A stretch of 64,000 nt of DNA from CAVWCQ01 sp963753545. Lineage in GTDB: Bacteria; Chloroflexota; Anaerolineae; Aggregatilineales; Aggregatilineaceae. Position 1 is the first letter of the stretch. Each line of letters starts with the position of its first letter. Shown one piece after another: positions 41,294 to 53,000 of the stretch. The stretch covers positions 2,604,001 through 2,668,000 of the forward strand of contig CAVWCQ010000008.1 of NCBI GenBank assembly GCA_963753545.1, in the 5' to 3' direction. The translations under genes were made by a program, and so were the position numbers. The notes under the pieces are model-generated. The model saw only the letters and a program-made list of their open reading frames with translations. It was not told the origin of the DNA and did no database searches.

Positions 41294-42768
41294 GATCCAC
41301 GCCTGTACGGTGGGAGGGCTGTTGCCAACAGGCCAAGCATCACACCAACGTACAGAAAGAGATTGTTGACGTAGAGCTTATCTACAACACTATGGACCGC
41401 CAGGTGTGTCCATACACCGAGCAATCCGAGAACCATTCCACGCACAACCGGATCGGATTGATGCAGGGCGCGCAATGTCCAGCGCACGATCCAGGCCCAG
41501 CCAAACAGATAAACCAGCAGGCCGATCAATCCTGTTTCGGCAAGCAGGTTGAGATAATCATTGTGTGCGTGGCCCAACGGCCTGGGCCAGCTTGGAATAC
41601 CATAGTGCGGGTAGGCCGCTTCATAGTTGCCCAATCCCACGCCGATCCAGGGATGATCACTTGCCATGTTATAGGCTGCCTGCCAGTGAGCCAACCGTTC
41701 GACAATAGCAAAGTTTTCATCATTGACCGGGACAGCGCGCATATCGCCAAACCCGACAAATTCGGTCATCGTGTTCTGGATGCGCTGCTGAATCCCTGCC
41801 GGGAGCAGGCCGCTCAGCCACAGCGCGGCAAACAGCACGCCGCCCGTGCCCATCAGCAGCACGCCCTTCCAGCGCTGGCGCGGAAAGAAGAATACCATCA
41901 CGGTGACTGCCGCGCCAAAACCCATCCATGCCCCACGACCCCACGAGGCAATCAGCCCGCCCAGGATGATCACGGCACACCCGGCATAGATCAGGGCTAA
42001 CAGAAGCGGTTCTCGCCAGCTTGCGCCGCGCGGCCAGCTTGCGCCGCGCTGCCAGCCTACAGCGCGAATGCCCCACGCTTTTGATGCATATCCCCATGCC
42101 AATCCCAGCGTCAGCGGCAGAGCAAGTCCCATAAAGGCGCTGAAGGGGTTTGGCTGTCCAAATGTGCCAAAAGCGCGGAAGAAGCGGTAATTGTCAATCC
42201 AGAGATGTGGCGCGCCGGACCCGCCCCGAAATTCGTACAGCCCGATGAGCGCCTGGAGTGCCGCCGCCAGGACCGCCCCAAACGCGATCCAGGTCCAGCG
42301 CTCTCGTCCCAGGTCGAGAACGATCAGTACCAGCAGCACCATCTCGATCCATTTGAGCATTTCGGACAGCCACGCGCCGCCCGAAATCGCGTTCCAGAGG
42401 GATGGGCCAAACGACAGCATGATCAGCAGCAGGGGCACGACCAGCGGTGTAAAGGGCAGCGGTGCGGTGCGGAAGCGAGAAACACGGCGCAGCGCCCAGC
42501 TTCCCACGACGAGCGCGAAGGCCATTTGCCCGATATCGACAGGCATGATTCCCGGCGCTTCAGTAGCAATAAGCGTTTTTAGCGGTGCGACGCCGAGCAT
42601 CAGGATCAGCCCCAATGACGGTTCCACCAGCACAACGATCAGCAGCGCCGAGCCAACGACAGCCGCGCCGCCAATGGGCACAGGAAGGCGAGCAATCAGC
42701 ACGCCCAACAAAATCGCTGCTCCCATCCATATCAGGTCTGGATGGAAACGCACCGCTGTTCGGTTCAT
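41272..42768 (-). CDS. O-antigen ligase/polymerase-type membrane protein (Wzy/WaaL family)
   Basis: 498 residues with 11-12 predicted membrane segments. The large periplasmic loop contains MASDHPWIGVGLGNYEAAYP and PRPLGHAHNDYLNLLAETG, the H-x-x-x-N signature region of the Wzy_C domain. It joins glycan repeat units, or attaches glycan to a lipid or protein. The in-frame RGASW unit occurs twice (RGASWPRGASWRE), a small tandem duplication in a loop. Its ATG shares one base with the stop of the UDP-glucuronate decarboxylase gene. Confidence 0.85.
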   Translation of the reverse strand: MNRTAVRFHPDLIWMGAAILLGVLIARLPVPIGGAAVVGSALLIVVLVEPSLGLILMLGVAPLKTLIATEAPGIMPVDIGQMAFALVVGSWALRRVSRFRTAPLPFTPLVVPLLLIMLSFGPSLWNAISGGAWLSEMLKWIEMVLLVLIVLDLGRERWTWIAFGAVLAAALQALIGLYEFRGGSGAPHLWIDNYRFFRAFGTFGQPNPFSAFMGLALPLTLGLAWGYASKAWGIRAVGWQRGASWPRGASWREPLLLALIYAGCAVIILGGLIASWGRGAWMGFGAAVTVMVFFFPRQRWKGVLLMGTGGVLFAALWLSGLLPAGIQQRIQNTMTEFVGFGDMRAVPVNDENFAIVERLAHWQAAYNMASDHPWIGVGLGNYEAAYPHYGIPSWPRPLGHAHNDYLNLLAETGLIGLLVYLFGWAWIVRWTLRALHQSDPVVRGMVLGLLGVWTHLAVHSVVDKLYVNNLFLYVGVMLGLLATALPPYRRGSWKLCHQ

Positions 42769-43703
42769 CAAACGCGGACCTTAAAATAATCCACGGTATG
42801 GCGCAGTCCGGTTTCCAGATCGACGGTTGGATTCCACCCCAGGATCGTCTGGGCGCGGGTAATATCAGGACGGCGGGTCTGTGGATCGCCATCGATCCGA
42901 TCCAGCGCCTTGTAGACTATCCCGGCGGGATTTTCCGTCATTTTGTTGACAAACTTGGCAAAGTCAAGGATGGTCATTTCGGCAGGATTGCCAATATTCA
43001 CCGGGTCGCAATAATCGCTCATCAACAGGCGGTAGATACCATCAACCAGATCGCTGACATAGCAGAAACTGCGCGTTTGCGATCCATCGCCATAAACGGT
43101 AAGTGCCTCACCGCGCAGGGCCTGTCCGATAAAGTTCGGCACAACGCGCCCATCGTCCAGGCGCATCCGTGGGCCATAGGTGTTGAAGATACGAACAATG
43201 CGCGTGTCTACATTATGAAAACGATGGTAAGCCATCGTCAGCGCTTCCGCATAACGTTTCGCTTCATCATAAACCCCACGCGGGCCAATGGTATTGACGT
43301 TCCCGGCGTAATCCTCTTGCTGTGGGTGTACCAGCGGATCGCCGTAAATCTCGGAGGTCGAAGCGATTAAGAACCGTGCGTTTTTCGCCTTGGCAACCCC
43401 CAGCGCGTTATGGGTTCCCAACGCCCCTACCTTGAGGGTCTGAATGGGATACATCAGATAATCGATAGGGCTGGCTGGAGAGGCGAAATGCAGAACAGCG
43501 TCTAATGGGCCTTCGATGTAGATGTAATGGGTAACGTCGTATTTGATGAATTTGAAATCATCGCGGCCCGCCAGATGAGCAATATTATTGGTGTTCCCTG
43601 TGAGCAGGTTATCCATGCCAATCACCTGGTGTCCTTCTGCGAGAAAACGGTCGCAGAGATGGGAACCAAGGAAACCAGCAGCACCTGTGATCAAGATACG
43701 CAT
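42768..43703 (-). CDS. UDP-glucuronate decarboxylase-like SDR (UDP-xylose synthase family)
   Basis: 311 residues. [20 protein letters not shown] is the NAD-binding GxxGxxG fold. [27 protein letters not shown] and the catalytic YDEAKRYAE (Y-x-x-x-K) follow, then [18 protein letters not shown] and the Arg-containing [15 protein letters not shown], the UXS signature. It converts UDP-glucuronate to UDP-xylose for glycan synthesis. A start further upstream (43877) would add 58 unrelated residues; ATG 43703 gives the family start MRILITG. It is the first gene of the 39-44 kb polysaccharide set. Confidence 0.9.
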   Translation of the reverse strand: MRILITGAAGFLGSHLCDRFLAEGHQVIGMDNLLTGNTNNIAHLAGRDDFKFIKYDVTHYIYIEGPLDAVLHFASPASPIDYLMYPIQTLKVGALGTHNALGVAKAKNARFLIASTSEIYGDPLVHPQQEDYAGNVNTIGPRGVYDEAKRYAEALTMAYHRFHNVDTRIVRIFNTYGPRMRLDDGRVVPNFIGQALRGEALTVYGDGSQTRSFCYVSDLVDGIYRLLMSDYCDPVNIGNPAEMTILDFAKFVNKMTENPAGIVYKALDRIDGDPQTRRPDITRAQTILGWNPTVDLETGLRHTVDYFKVRV

Positions 43704-43798
43704 AGATTTCACTTCCGTGTATGGGTTAACAGTACCAACCGGCGAAGTGTACCACAAATATTTTTGCAGCCAACCCTTTGTTTCCCCCCGGACGGAGT

Positions 43799-44344
43799 TT
43801 ATTCGTCTTCCAGTTCTTCCAGCTTTTTGTCCAGTTCGCGCATAAAAATCTGGAAGGCTGGCGCATCGTACAGGCATACGACAATTCGTTCCAGGTTTTC
43901 CAGGTCTTCAAAGGTATAGTCAATAATGACGCGGAGCATCACCTCGGCACACGCTTCGAGCGGGTAGCCAAAAATCCCAGTGGAAATGGCAGGAAAAGCG
44001 ATGCTGTGCAGGCCGTGCTCCTCTGCCAGCGCTAAACTGGCGCGCACCGCGTTCGCCAACTTACCCGATTCGCTGCCTTCGCCCATGCGTGGTCCAACCG
44101 CATGGATCACATAGCGAGCTTTGAGGTTGCCGCCCCTGGTGATGACAGCGCTTCCGACATCGCAGTGTCCGATAGCCGAGCATTCGCGCTGAATTGACGG
44201 CCCACCCTTCCGGCTGATCGCTCCCGCCACGCCAGCCCCCAGAATAAGCTGTTCGTTGGCGGCGTTCACTATCGCGTCGGTATCCAGATCGGTGATGTCT
44301 CCCTGCACCAGATCAATGATGACCTCGTTGACGATGGCCTGCAT
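43799..44344 (-). CDS. Macro-domain protein
   Basis: 181 residues. [43 protein letters not shown] and [14 protein letters not shown] are the ADP-ribose-binding signatures of macro domains. Members remove ADP-ribose from proteins or hydrolyse O-acetyl-ADP-ribose. The C-terminal 20 residues are a short charged coiled coil ([11 protein letters not shown]). Start 44344 has AGGAGG 8 bases upstream. It lies inside the polysaccharide region without an obvious metabolic link to it. Confidence 0.92.
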   Translation of the reverse strand: MQAIVNEVIIDLVQGDITDLDTDAIVNAANEQLILGAGVAGAISRKGGPSIQRECSAIGHCDVGSAVITRGGNLKARYVIHAVGPRMGEGSESGKLANAVRASLALAEEHGLHSIAFPAISTGIFGYPLEACAEVMLRVIIDYTFEDLENLERIVVCLYDAPAFQIFMRELDKKLEELEDE

Positions 44345-44366
44345 CCCGACTACCTCCTTAACTGCT

Positions 44367-47300
44367 TCATGTCTCGTCCTCAAGCGGCGTGTGCATCTGC
44401 CGGACCACTCGCTGCAACAGAGCTATGGACAGGAAAAACACAAAGGACAGGTTGATCGCAAAATAGCCGACATCGACCAGTCCGTGCGCCAAATAATCAG
44501 CCATACTGCCGCCCAGTCCTAGCAGCAGCGCCCACATCAGTGGATCCATCCGCCGTGCTTCCCGGTGAGCGCGCCATAACGTGCGCCAAAAGAATGCCTG
44601 GAACGCCACACCAATCAGGACGCCCATGATCCCCAGATTTACCCAGTAGTTGAGTATAAGGTTATGCGGGATCGACAGGTTTGGCTCTTTCCAGGCGTCA
44701 GGCAGCAAGTAGCGGCTCCGGTACCAGTACAAAAACTGATCCAACCCTACTCCGGTCAACGGCTTCTCCCGGATGAGTTCTACTGAACTGTACCACAAAT
44801 GAGTGCGGAAGAAAGTCGTACCGCCCATCAAATCAGATAGTCGCGGCAGCACCTGTGCCAGCAAAATCAGAGTCACCGGGATGACCGCGATCACGAGTGC
44901 CATCAATGCTACACCGCGCCGTCCTCGCCACAGCAGCAGCACCACCAGCAGCGCGGCGGGAAGCCCCAGCAGGATCGCGCCCCGGCTCTGGCTGAACAAC
45001 ACAGCCAGCAGCATCAGTCCCCCGGCAGCGGCACTATAGGCGCGCCGCCAATCGCTGACGGGGAGCAGCAGAAAAGCCAGGGCAAACGGCAGGCAGCGGC
45101 CCAGATACAGTCCAACTCCATTGGGTGAGCCATACACGCTGACCAGCCGCCGCGCCCCTTCTTCCGTCTCCACCACCGTTTTCCCGGTGAAATAGAGGTA
45201 CAACCCGACCACGGCAATTGCCGCCCCGGTAAAGAGCAGAGTATCAGCCAGCCACAGCAAATCGCGCCGTTTCATCGGGATCAGCCGCAGCACGAAGTAA
45301 AACAGCACAGGTTCCAGGATGATCACCCGAAATTCACGGATGGCAGGCGACCAGTATTCGACCCAGGTGAGCGACAGAATGCCGATACCTAGCCATGCCA
45401 GAGCTGCCCAATCTAATTTACTGGGCCGTTTCAGCAATCGGAGCATCGATGCTGATGACCCCTCGCGGCGGTATGTTTGCCCCCAGGTGACGGCAAGCCG
45501 CAGACAAAGTGCCAGAACGGTCAGCACAAAATAGACTTCAACCGCGGCAAAAAGGCGGTACAGTAGATCCAGCGACGACAAGAAAGAAAGCCGACCAGAA
45601 GATGATCAGCATGATTCCCAGCAGCGGGCGGTTGTAGATGAGCACGAACAGCACCAGCAATGCCGCCAGGGTGATCACGAATACAGGTGACAGTGACGCG
45701 ATTCCAGCGGTGAGAATAGTCAGCGCCAGCGCCGGAGGATCGCGCCGCAGCAGAGACGGCGCGGCATCGCCCCACGTCAGCAGCGCGCCGATCATTACAA
45801 ACCCCGATGCGATCAGGCTGAATACCCATTCGACCAACCGCCGCAGCGTTTCTGGTGATGGCGCTTTGACCCGTCGCCAGGGTAGCTGCGTTCCGACGAC
45901 CACCGCCCCGAGCAACGCCAGCAGACCCACAACCGAACTGGCGATAATCATCCGGTCGTAGCGCTTCGTATCGCGCTCCCAACCGACTGCGAACCCGGCA
46001 ATGGGCCAGCGATCATCGCCATTGCGGGGCCGTTGGATGATCTCCGCCGTATGGATGCCATCATCCAGCCCCTTAGCCACCACGATCAGATCGAGGGATG
46101 GCTTTCGGTGCGCCGAGGTCAGGATAATGAATGCGTCGCCCTGCTGGTTACGTGGTAGAGCGTTGGCCTGTTTGCCGTCCACTGTCACGTAGAGATACGC
46201 CAGATAATCGTCCCGCCGGACAGGAATAGCCAATGATGTCCCTCTGAACCGCACCGTAATGCGGTTAATATCCGTATCTCCCGGCGCGCCTTCCGGCAGG
46301 GCCAGAGCATCCGCCCCCAGTTCGCTGAAGTGCCAGTTTCCCGTATAGGTGGTGTAATCATTTTGCGCCGGGTAACAACCAGGCATCAGCGCGTCCTGCT
46401 TGGGCATCAGGGGGCCATGTTCCAACCAGCCATCGATCACCGGGGCAATGGCAAACCCCTGAATCGGATCGTCGGCGGGCGCGTCCGGTAGCCAGTTTTG
46501 CAGAATCAGGCCGCCGATCCAGGGCCATTCCAACGTTGCCCGCTGATAAGCTGCCCGCGTGTACTGCTCCTGTTGTTCAGCAGACACCTGCCCCCAGATC
46601 GATGGCGGGCCAGCCCAACCATCTGGTAGATGATTCCAGCCGAAGTTGCTGCCCCACAGCGCCTTTTCGCCGTCGCCCCGTTTGACCATTTCCTCGCGGA
46701 GCAGGATCAGGCGCGAGAAGTTTGTCACGTCGGGATCAACGCGCCGGTCATTCGGTCCATCATTAAACCCATAAGGTTTGCCCGCTGCCGCATCAAAATA
46801 GGGCTTGCCGCCCAGATCATAAATCGCCTGCAAAAACAGCAGATCGCTCAGGTTAACCGGCCCCGTCTCAACGGTAGGAGCCAGTGCAGCCAAAAGTACG
46901 CTGGCATCAGAATCAACAGTATGGATTGCCGTATATGCCCCTTGCAGCATGGCGACATACAGTGCGGGCCGGGGATCAAGGTTGCCCCAGTGTGTCTTGA
47001 TGTTCGGTTCATCCCAGATCTGGTAATAGGTGATGCTGGAACCATAGCGCGCGGCAACCTGCCCGGCAAAAGTGGCATAATCGGCAGGGCTGGCTGGCGG
47101 CGCAAAGGGATGATCGGGGGCCAGCGTATGCCGTGCCCAGCGCGGCGTCCCGTCCAGAACGGCGACTAACTGAAGCCCTTCATGCTGAGCCACCGCTTCA
47201 ACGAGCGCATCATAGGCGGACCAATCGAACTGCCCGCGCTCCGGCTCAATTTGCTCCCACAAAAACGACTGCCGCACCCATGTAAATCCTGCCGCCTGAA

Positions 47301-47520
47301 TTCGATCCAACTGTCCGTTCAGGTCTTCCGGCGAATAGTGCAGCAGATCGACATTCACCCCGGCCAGCGGGAGACGGTACGGCAGATCAAGCGTTTGGGC
47401 AGCATCTTCCACCCCGCGCCGTTCAAAGGCCCGCTTATCACGCGCCGCCCATATCCCTACCAGACTTCCAGCGATCAGAACAATACAACACCAGAAGAGT
47501 ATCCATTTTTTGATCATCAT
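44367..47520 (-). CDS. Glycosidase-like domain fused to O-antigen ligase-type membrane domain (one frameshift)
   Basis: Two reading frames join as one gene of about 1050 codons. Residues 1-540: a membrane anchor (WILFWCCIVLIAGSLVGIW), then a TIM-barrel resembling GH39/GH42-like glycosidases (GFTWVRQSFLWEQIEPERGQ, YYQIWDEPNIKTHWG with Asn-Glu), then a beta domain. From about residue 545 the frame enters hydrophobic helices ending LLGIMLIIFWSAFFL. An extra base near 45580 shifts reading to LSSLDLLYRLFAAVEVYFVL, and a Wzy_C-type polymerase follows (GVGLDQFLYWYRSRYLLP, IPHNLILNYWVNLG). ATG 47520 overlaps the upstream stop as ATGA. Two adjacent genes remain a possible alternative. Confidence 0.72.
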
Positions 47521-49133
47521 TTGCTCGACCAACGGGGGCGCGAGGCCTGTCCATCGCTCGTGATGGGATGGGCAAGACCCGTTTCAAAGTCATATAGCCA
47601 CAGATTATTCTGGTAAATAAAGGCGAGTTGGCGCGCCTTAGGACTCCACGCAATGCCATCTTCCGGGTCTGGGCGGAAACCAGTCCGTTCAGGATCGGGG
47701 AAAATCCGGCGGGCGTTGCTGCCGTCACTGTCCGCCACCCACAGATCGTACTGGGTGCCCAGGCTGTTTAAGGGATCGCGCGCTTTAAAATAGGCGACAT
47801 AATAGGTCGGGTTGCCATCAGGCCCAGTTACCATGGGTGAATAGGTTGGGCACGTCCAGATTCCTGTCTTCGAGAAAAATGGATTGATTTGCAGCGCTTC
47901 AACCGGATCGATCACCGCTGTATCGAAGACAATGCTGTTTTCAGGTGATTCGTCTCCATACGGCGGGCCATGCACCGTCGTCACCAGATGCCCATCATCG
48001 GACCAGGACAGGGTAGGAACCCACACCGATGAGCGTGCCAGCAGTGGTGTGTAATCGGTAAAGGACAGCAGAGTCGTATAGTCGCCTGTCTCCATATCAA
48101 CCACACCCACACTGTCGCCGTTCGCCCAGGCGAGCTGCGTTCCATCAGGAGACCAATCGTAGCGGCGGCCCCAGTAGGCGTAAATTCCTAAAGCGTTAGG
48201 AGGCACGACCAGTTCTGGCAGGTCAATGGGTTCACCTGTTTCCGGGTCCAATTGCATCAGATAGAGATCGTTGACAGCGCGCCATCCACCCCCCTCCGTA
48301 GTCGGCGTTGCTGTCGAATAGCTAACCGTATAGGTACGCTGGCCCGGAACCCACTGGGCAGAACGTACATCGTTCGGCACGAGTTGGACAGGAGAAGGCG
48401 TTTGGGCTGCTGTATCCAATATCGCCCACAGTTCGTTAGAAAAGCCGGGGTCTGTTTCATCCGGCGTACTGCGTGTATAGAGAAGCTGCCGCCCATTTTG
48501 CGAAAGCTCGAAAACGCGGCCATCCAGAAAGCCATCATTGGTTAGCGGGCGCAGGGCTGTCGTGTTGCCTTCGATAATCATCGCCTGCCCGCCCGAAAGA
48601 TACGTGAGAACACCTTCGATTGGGATCAGAGTATCGGGTGGCTCGCTGCCCACAAATAAAATCTCGTCAACTGGCTCCTTCGTAATCACCCGGCTGCTTT
48701 CATGGCGGCCAACTTCGACGCCATCCCTTTTAGTGACCAGATCACACACGCGGACCGTTCCATCAGCGCCTGCCTGCATCAACTGTTCTTCACCGGGTGC
48801 TAGCGCCTGGGAAGGCCGGGTATTGTGTTCAAAGGGCAGCGCTTCGTCGTGGCATACGGGTTCCTCGACAATACGGGCAATCGTGATGTGGATGCCATCG
48901 TGAAGCTGAGTGTAAATAGAGGGGTTCACTTCGTCCAGTTCGTTGAGGGTGATGTCAACCTGTTCAAGGAACTGCCCCACTGAGATTTTTTTGTTGTAGC
49001 GATACACGTAACTGTGGCCGTCTACATCCACGGTAACCGTAAATTCGCCTGACTTCTGCCCTGCATCCTGGCACGCGCCAAGCACCAGCAGTGCCAACAC
49101 GAGCAAGGACAATCCGCGCAGTGTTTTTTTCAT
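47517..49133 (-). CDS. Lipoprotein with ubiquitin-like DUF348, G5 domain and WD40-like repeats
   Basis: 538 residues. MKKTLRGLSLLVLALLVLGA followed by Cys is a lipoprotein signal (lipobox VLGAC). Residues 30-80 resemble DUF348 (VTVDVDGHSYVYRYNKK), found in resuscitation-promoting-type envelope proteins. Residues 85-180 match a G5 domain (VEVGRHESSRVITKEPVDEI), which binds glycans. The C-terminal 350 residues form TolB-like beta-propeller units (YDWSPDGTQLAWA, PTLSWSDDGHLVT, IAWSPKARQLAFI). It is predicted to sit outside the membrane and is co-transcribed with the glycosidase-polymerase gene. The specific role is unknown. Confidence 0.82.
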   Translation of the reverse strand: MKKTLRGLSLLVLALLVLGACQDAGQKSGEFTVTVDVDGHSYVYRYNKKISVGQFLEQVDITLNELDEVNPSIYTQLHDGIHITIARIVEEPVCHDEALPFEHNTRPSQALAPGEEQLMQAGADGTVRVCDLVTKRDGVEVGRHESSRVITKEPVDEILFVGSEPPDTLIPIEGVLTYLSGGQAMIIEGNTTALRPLTNDGFLDGRVFELSQNGRQLLYTRSTPDETDPGFSNELWAILDTAAQTPSPVQLVPNDVRSAQWVPGQRTYTVSYSTATPTTEGGGWRAVNDLYLMQLDPETGEPIDLPELVVPPNALGIYAYWGRRYDWSPDGTQLAWANGDSVGVVDMETGDYTTLLSFTDYTPLLARSSVWVPTLSWSDDGHLVTTVHGPPYGDESPENSIVFDTAVIDPVEALQINPFFSKTGIWTCPTYSPMVTGPDGNPTYYVAYFKARDPLNSLGTQYDLWVADSDGSNARRIFPDPERTGFRPDPEDGIAWSPKARQLAFIYQNNLWLYDFETGLAHPITSDGQASRPRWSSK

Positions 49134-49291
49134 GAGGTGACCTTGTATCGCTAATGGAGCGTAACCAATTTGTATCAAGGTTGTTGTAGGATATACAACT
49201 CCCTATAATGGTAAACAATAGGGGCCACTTTGATCAAAAAGCCGGGCGCAATACAAAGGATAAACAGTCTTGAGGCGTTAGGGGGGTAGTC

Positions 49292-49960
49292 GTGCTTGAT
49301 TCAGTTGTGAGCCAGTACATCAACAATTTGCCCGAAGTCGATACAGCGCGGCTGCCGAAAGGCACGCTCTTTTATGCTCAGGGGTTCATTTACCAGGTTA
49401 TCGAGACCAGCGCAGGCGGCTATCACCGGGCGCGGGTGTGGCGGCAGCCGGAATCAACCGATGTCGCTCTTGTCCCCGGTTCATTTTTGAGCAGTTATTT
49501 GCCCCTGATCAAGCGGGCGCGTGTCCTTCCAATCTATCGTTCGCGGGTGGAACTGGCGCTGGAAACAGGCCCCTCCTGTTTTGTCTTCCCGATTGAAAAT
49601 CTGGCCCTGGACAGCGCTTATCTGGATGTCGCACTCATTCAGAGTTCCGGCGCGTTTGTGCGCAATCAGGGGCGGGAACCGGCCTTCGCCGTAACGGATG
49701 GGGTACATGTCTTCCGCCTGTATTATTACCGGAACACGATCCACCGCCGCCCAACGGACCTCACCTATTTGCAGAACCGACCGTTAACGTATAAGCCGCA
49801 GCCGCACACCGAAGGGCCTCTCCACTGGCGTCTGCTGCCCGGCTGGACAGAAGTCCTTCCCTCATTGGATGTTACCCAACAGTCGCTGCCAGTGGTCCGT
49901 TTTTCCAACAACCTGGACGATACTATTCCCAACACGCCGATCCAACGCCCCGAAGAGTAG
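49292..49960 (+). CDS. Protein of unknown function (222 residues)
   Basis: Starts at GTG 49292. It is beta-rich, with no signal peptide, membrane segment or known motif; distinctive strings are LPKGTLFYAQGFIYQVIET and HVFRLYYYRNTIHRRPTDL. The C-terminal 30 residues are loose and Pro/Asn-rich. It is divergent from the G5 lipoprotein across 158 bp and is followed by its own terminator. No family was recognised. Confidence 0.7.
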   Translation: MLDSVVSQYINNLPEVDTARLPKGTLFYAQGFIYQVIETSAGGYHRARVWRQPESTDVALVPGSFLSSYLPLIKRARVLPIYRSRVELALETGPSCFVFPIENLALDSAYLDVALIQSSGAFVRNQGREPAFAVTDGVHVFRLYYYRNTIHRRPTDLTYLQNRPLTYKPQPHTEGPLHWRLLPGWTEVLPSLDVTQQSLPVVRFSNNLDDTIPNTPIQRPEE

Positions 49961-49970
49961 GGTACAAAGA

Positions 49971-49999
49971 AAGCCCCTGATATAGACCAGGGGCTTTTT
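49971..49999. terminator. Bidirectional rho-independent terminator
   Basis: AAGCCCCTG (49971-49979) pairs with CAGGGGCTT (49988-49996), with a T-run on the plus side and A-residues on the other. It separates convergent genes ending at 49960 and 50024. Confidence 0.9.
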
Positions 50000-50023
50000 G
50001 ATTCTGGAACTGTGGTACGGGCG

Positions 50024-53000
50024 TTACTGGATGCCAGCCGCCTGCCGCACAGTTTCAAGAACTTGCAGCGCTGTCAGGTTACGGACGTTGTAACCGTAAT
50101 TCAGCGCCGAGTTGGAGAAGTTCGCCGAGCCTTCGGGTGCGACCGTGTAAGGATCGGTGATGTTGTGTTCGGCCATGGCACGCCACAGGTTCCAAAGCGG
50201 TACACCGGCCTGCGAAGCCACGTCGACGATCACCTGATTGTACGGCGCGATTTCGTCGGTTGTATGGCCGCTGTCAGTCGGGATCGTCGCCAGGACAGGG
50301 ATCACGCCGTAGGTGCTTTCGCTCTGAACCACCAGGGTATTCAGCGTATCGCGGAAGACCTCGGGCGGCATGACACCCACGACATTGTCGGCCCGGAAGC
50401 TGATCAACGCGATGCTTGGATGCGTCAGCAGGTATTCACACGAGATGTTTTGCCCGCCGCCAATGGTATCGCACGCGGTTCCGGCAGGAGATGTTTCAAA
50501 CAGCGTGTCGATACTAAAGTCGCTGCCTGCCGCGATGCTGTCCACGTTGAAGCTGTTGATCGATGGATCGCCGCCCCGGACAGACGTTCCGGCATAGAAG
50601 TCGATGGTAGACTGGAGCGATCCGTAGTTGCTGAGGTCATACGACCCAGGTGTAGCGAACGGAACCATGAAGTTCTGGCTGTCCACCGAGTCGTCACCAA
50701 CCTTGGAGAAGGCGTGGCCCTGGTTGCCAAGACCCAACCCGCCCTGGTAGATCAGGCCCAATTGGTAGGCCATTTCCTGGGAGATATCCGGCAGCACCGG
50801 GTACGCCATCAGGTCTAAGGCAGGGGGCGGGGCCGCTGTCACGGTGACATTGAACGCGCCGTTGACGACGCCACCCTTTCCATCATCAGCCGTCAGGTTG
50901 ATGACCACAGCGCCTTCAGCAACACCAGTCAGGACAACCGTATTGTTGCCAACAGCTTCAGCTGACGCCACGCCATTATTAGCCGAGATCGCCGTGAGTA
51001 CGATGGCATCATTGTCTGGATCACTGATCGTGATCGCGACAGAAATCTGTTCGCCAATGCGCAGCGTTTGATCAGGCACTTGCTCGATCACAGGTGGGTT
51101 GTTGACGCTGTTCACGTTCACCTGGAAGGTGATCGTTGTGACCGCGTTCTTGTTGTCGCTGACATCCACCGAGACAGTTGTGCCGCCTGCCGAGATGCCT
51201 GTGATGTCAACACTCATATTACCCGCTGTCGCCGTAGCGATATTGGGATCGGTTGTCGCCGCCATCGTCACAGAAACCGGATCGCCTTCTGGGTCCGTCG
51301 CGTTGATCGGAACGGTGATCGTGCTGCCCGCGTTCACGGTTTGAGGTTCCACAGGCGAAACCTGAGGAGCTTGATTCTGCTGAACCGTGACATCAAAGGT
51401 CGTCGTCACCGCTTCGTTCACGCCATCGCTCACAGTAACTGTGATTGTTGCCGTACCCGCGCCATTGGCGATCAGATGGATCAGGCCGGGGCTGGTGACG
51501 CTGGCTGATACAACACCTTCGTTGTTGGAAATTGCCTGGGCGTTAAGCGCTGCGCCTTCGGGATCGGTTGCTGCATAGGCCAGATCCAGCGTAGTGCCCG
51601 CGTTCATCGCCTGTGGACCAATCGGGCCGAGCGTCGGCGGCAGATTGACAGCAGCGACCGATACGGTAAAGGTCGCTGTCACTTCGGGGTTTGTCGGGTC
51701 TTTCGCCCGAACGGTGATGGTCGCAGTACCCGCAGCATGCGCTTGCAGCGTGATCTCGCCCGATCCGGTCACGCTGGCCGAAACCACGCCCTCGTTGTCC
51801 GAAGCTGCGGAAACGTCCAGTTGATCATTATCAGGATCGCTGGCCGTGAACGCGACTTTCAGCGTATCAGTGCTGCTCATCGTCTGCGGCGAAATGGTCG
51901 CAATTGTTGGCGGTCGGTTGCCAACCGCGACGGATACCGTGAAGATGGTGCTCACGGGTGGGTTAACATTGTCGGTCACCGTCAGTGTGACACTGGCAGT
52001 ACCCTGACTCTTGGCTGCCAGCGCGATAGTTCCCGCTTGTGGGATGCTGGCCGTAACGACATTCTGGTTATCCGAACTGACAACCGCGGTAATCTGGTTG
52101 CCATCCGGGTCCGAAGCCGTATAGGTGATATTCTTCGTCTCATTTTCAGCCATCGACTGCGGCGCAATGGGGCTGATGGACGGCGGCTGGTTCGGTGTGC
52201 CAACCGTGACCTGGAATGTGGCGCTGATCACGCCGCCTTTGCCATCATTCGCCGTCACCGTGACGTTGGCTTTGCCGGTTGCCACCCCCGTGATGCGCAG
52301 GGTAGTTGCGTTCGTCATTGCCGCGGTTGCGATAGCAGTGGTATCGGATGTCGCCGTCACGGTCAGTTGGTCGCCATCAGGATCGGCAGCCGTGATCGGC
52401 AGATCGAGCGTGTTTCCTGTGTTGACCGTCTGGTTGCTGATCGGGCTGAGTGTTGGTGCGCGGTTCTGGCCCTGGACATTCACGACGAAGGATGTGCTGA
52501 CGACCCCACCGTGATTGTCATTCGCCGTAACGGTAATCGTTGCCCCGCTGGCGGTGACACCAGTCACACTTATTTCAGCCGCACCAGTGACAGAAGCAGT
52601 TGCTACCGATGTATTGCTCGACGCTACGAACAGATTAACCGTGTCGCCGTCAGCATCGCTGACCGTCACCGGGATTTTGATCGTCTGCCCGGAGTTTACC
52701 GTCTGCCCGGGAATAGGGCTGATCGTCGGATTCTGGTTGGGACGCAGGGTGGGTGTGGGGCTGGGCACAGCAGTAGGCCGCCTGTTGGAGACGACGACGA
52801 CAGTATAAGGGAAGCTCCAGGTTTGCGTTCCATCGCGAAGCCAGACATGCGCCCGCAGATTATACGTGCCGTCATTAACGGAAGTCGTATTCCAATAGCC
52901 CAATGCGCCGTTCAACACAATAGTGCTGCGCGCGGGCAATTCGGGAATGGGATACCACAAATTCGACGGGTTTGGCTCAGGCCCCCACTCCAGCGCATAT

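Noticed and set aside
42000..42060. Short GC-rich tandem repeat as a CRISPR or regulatory repeat
   Set aside because: It lies inside the polymerase gene and encodes two in-frame RGASW units; only two copies exist. No CRISPR array was seen anywhere in the window.
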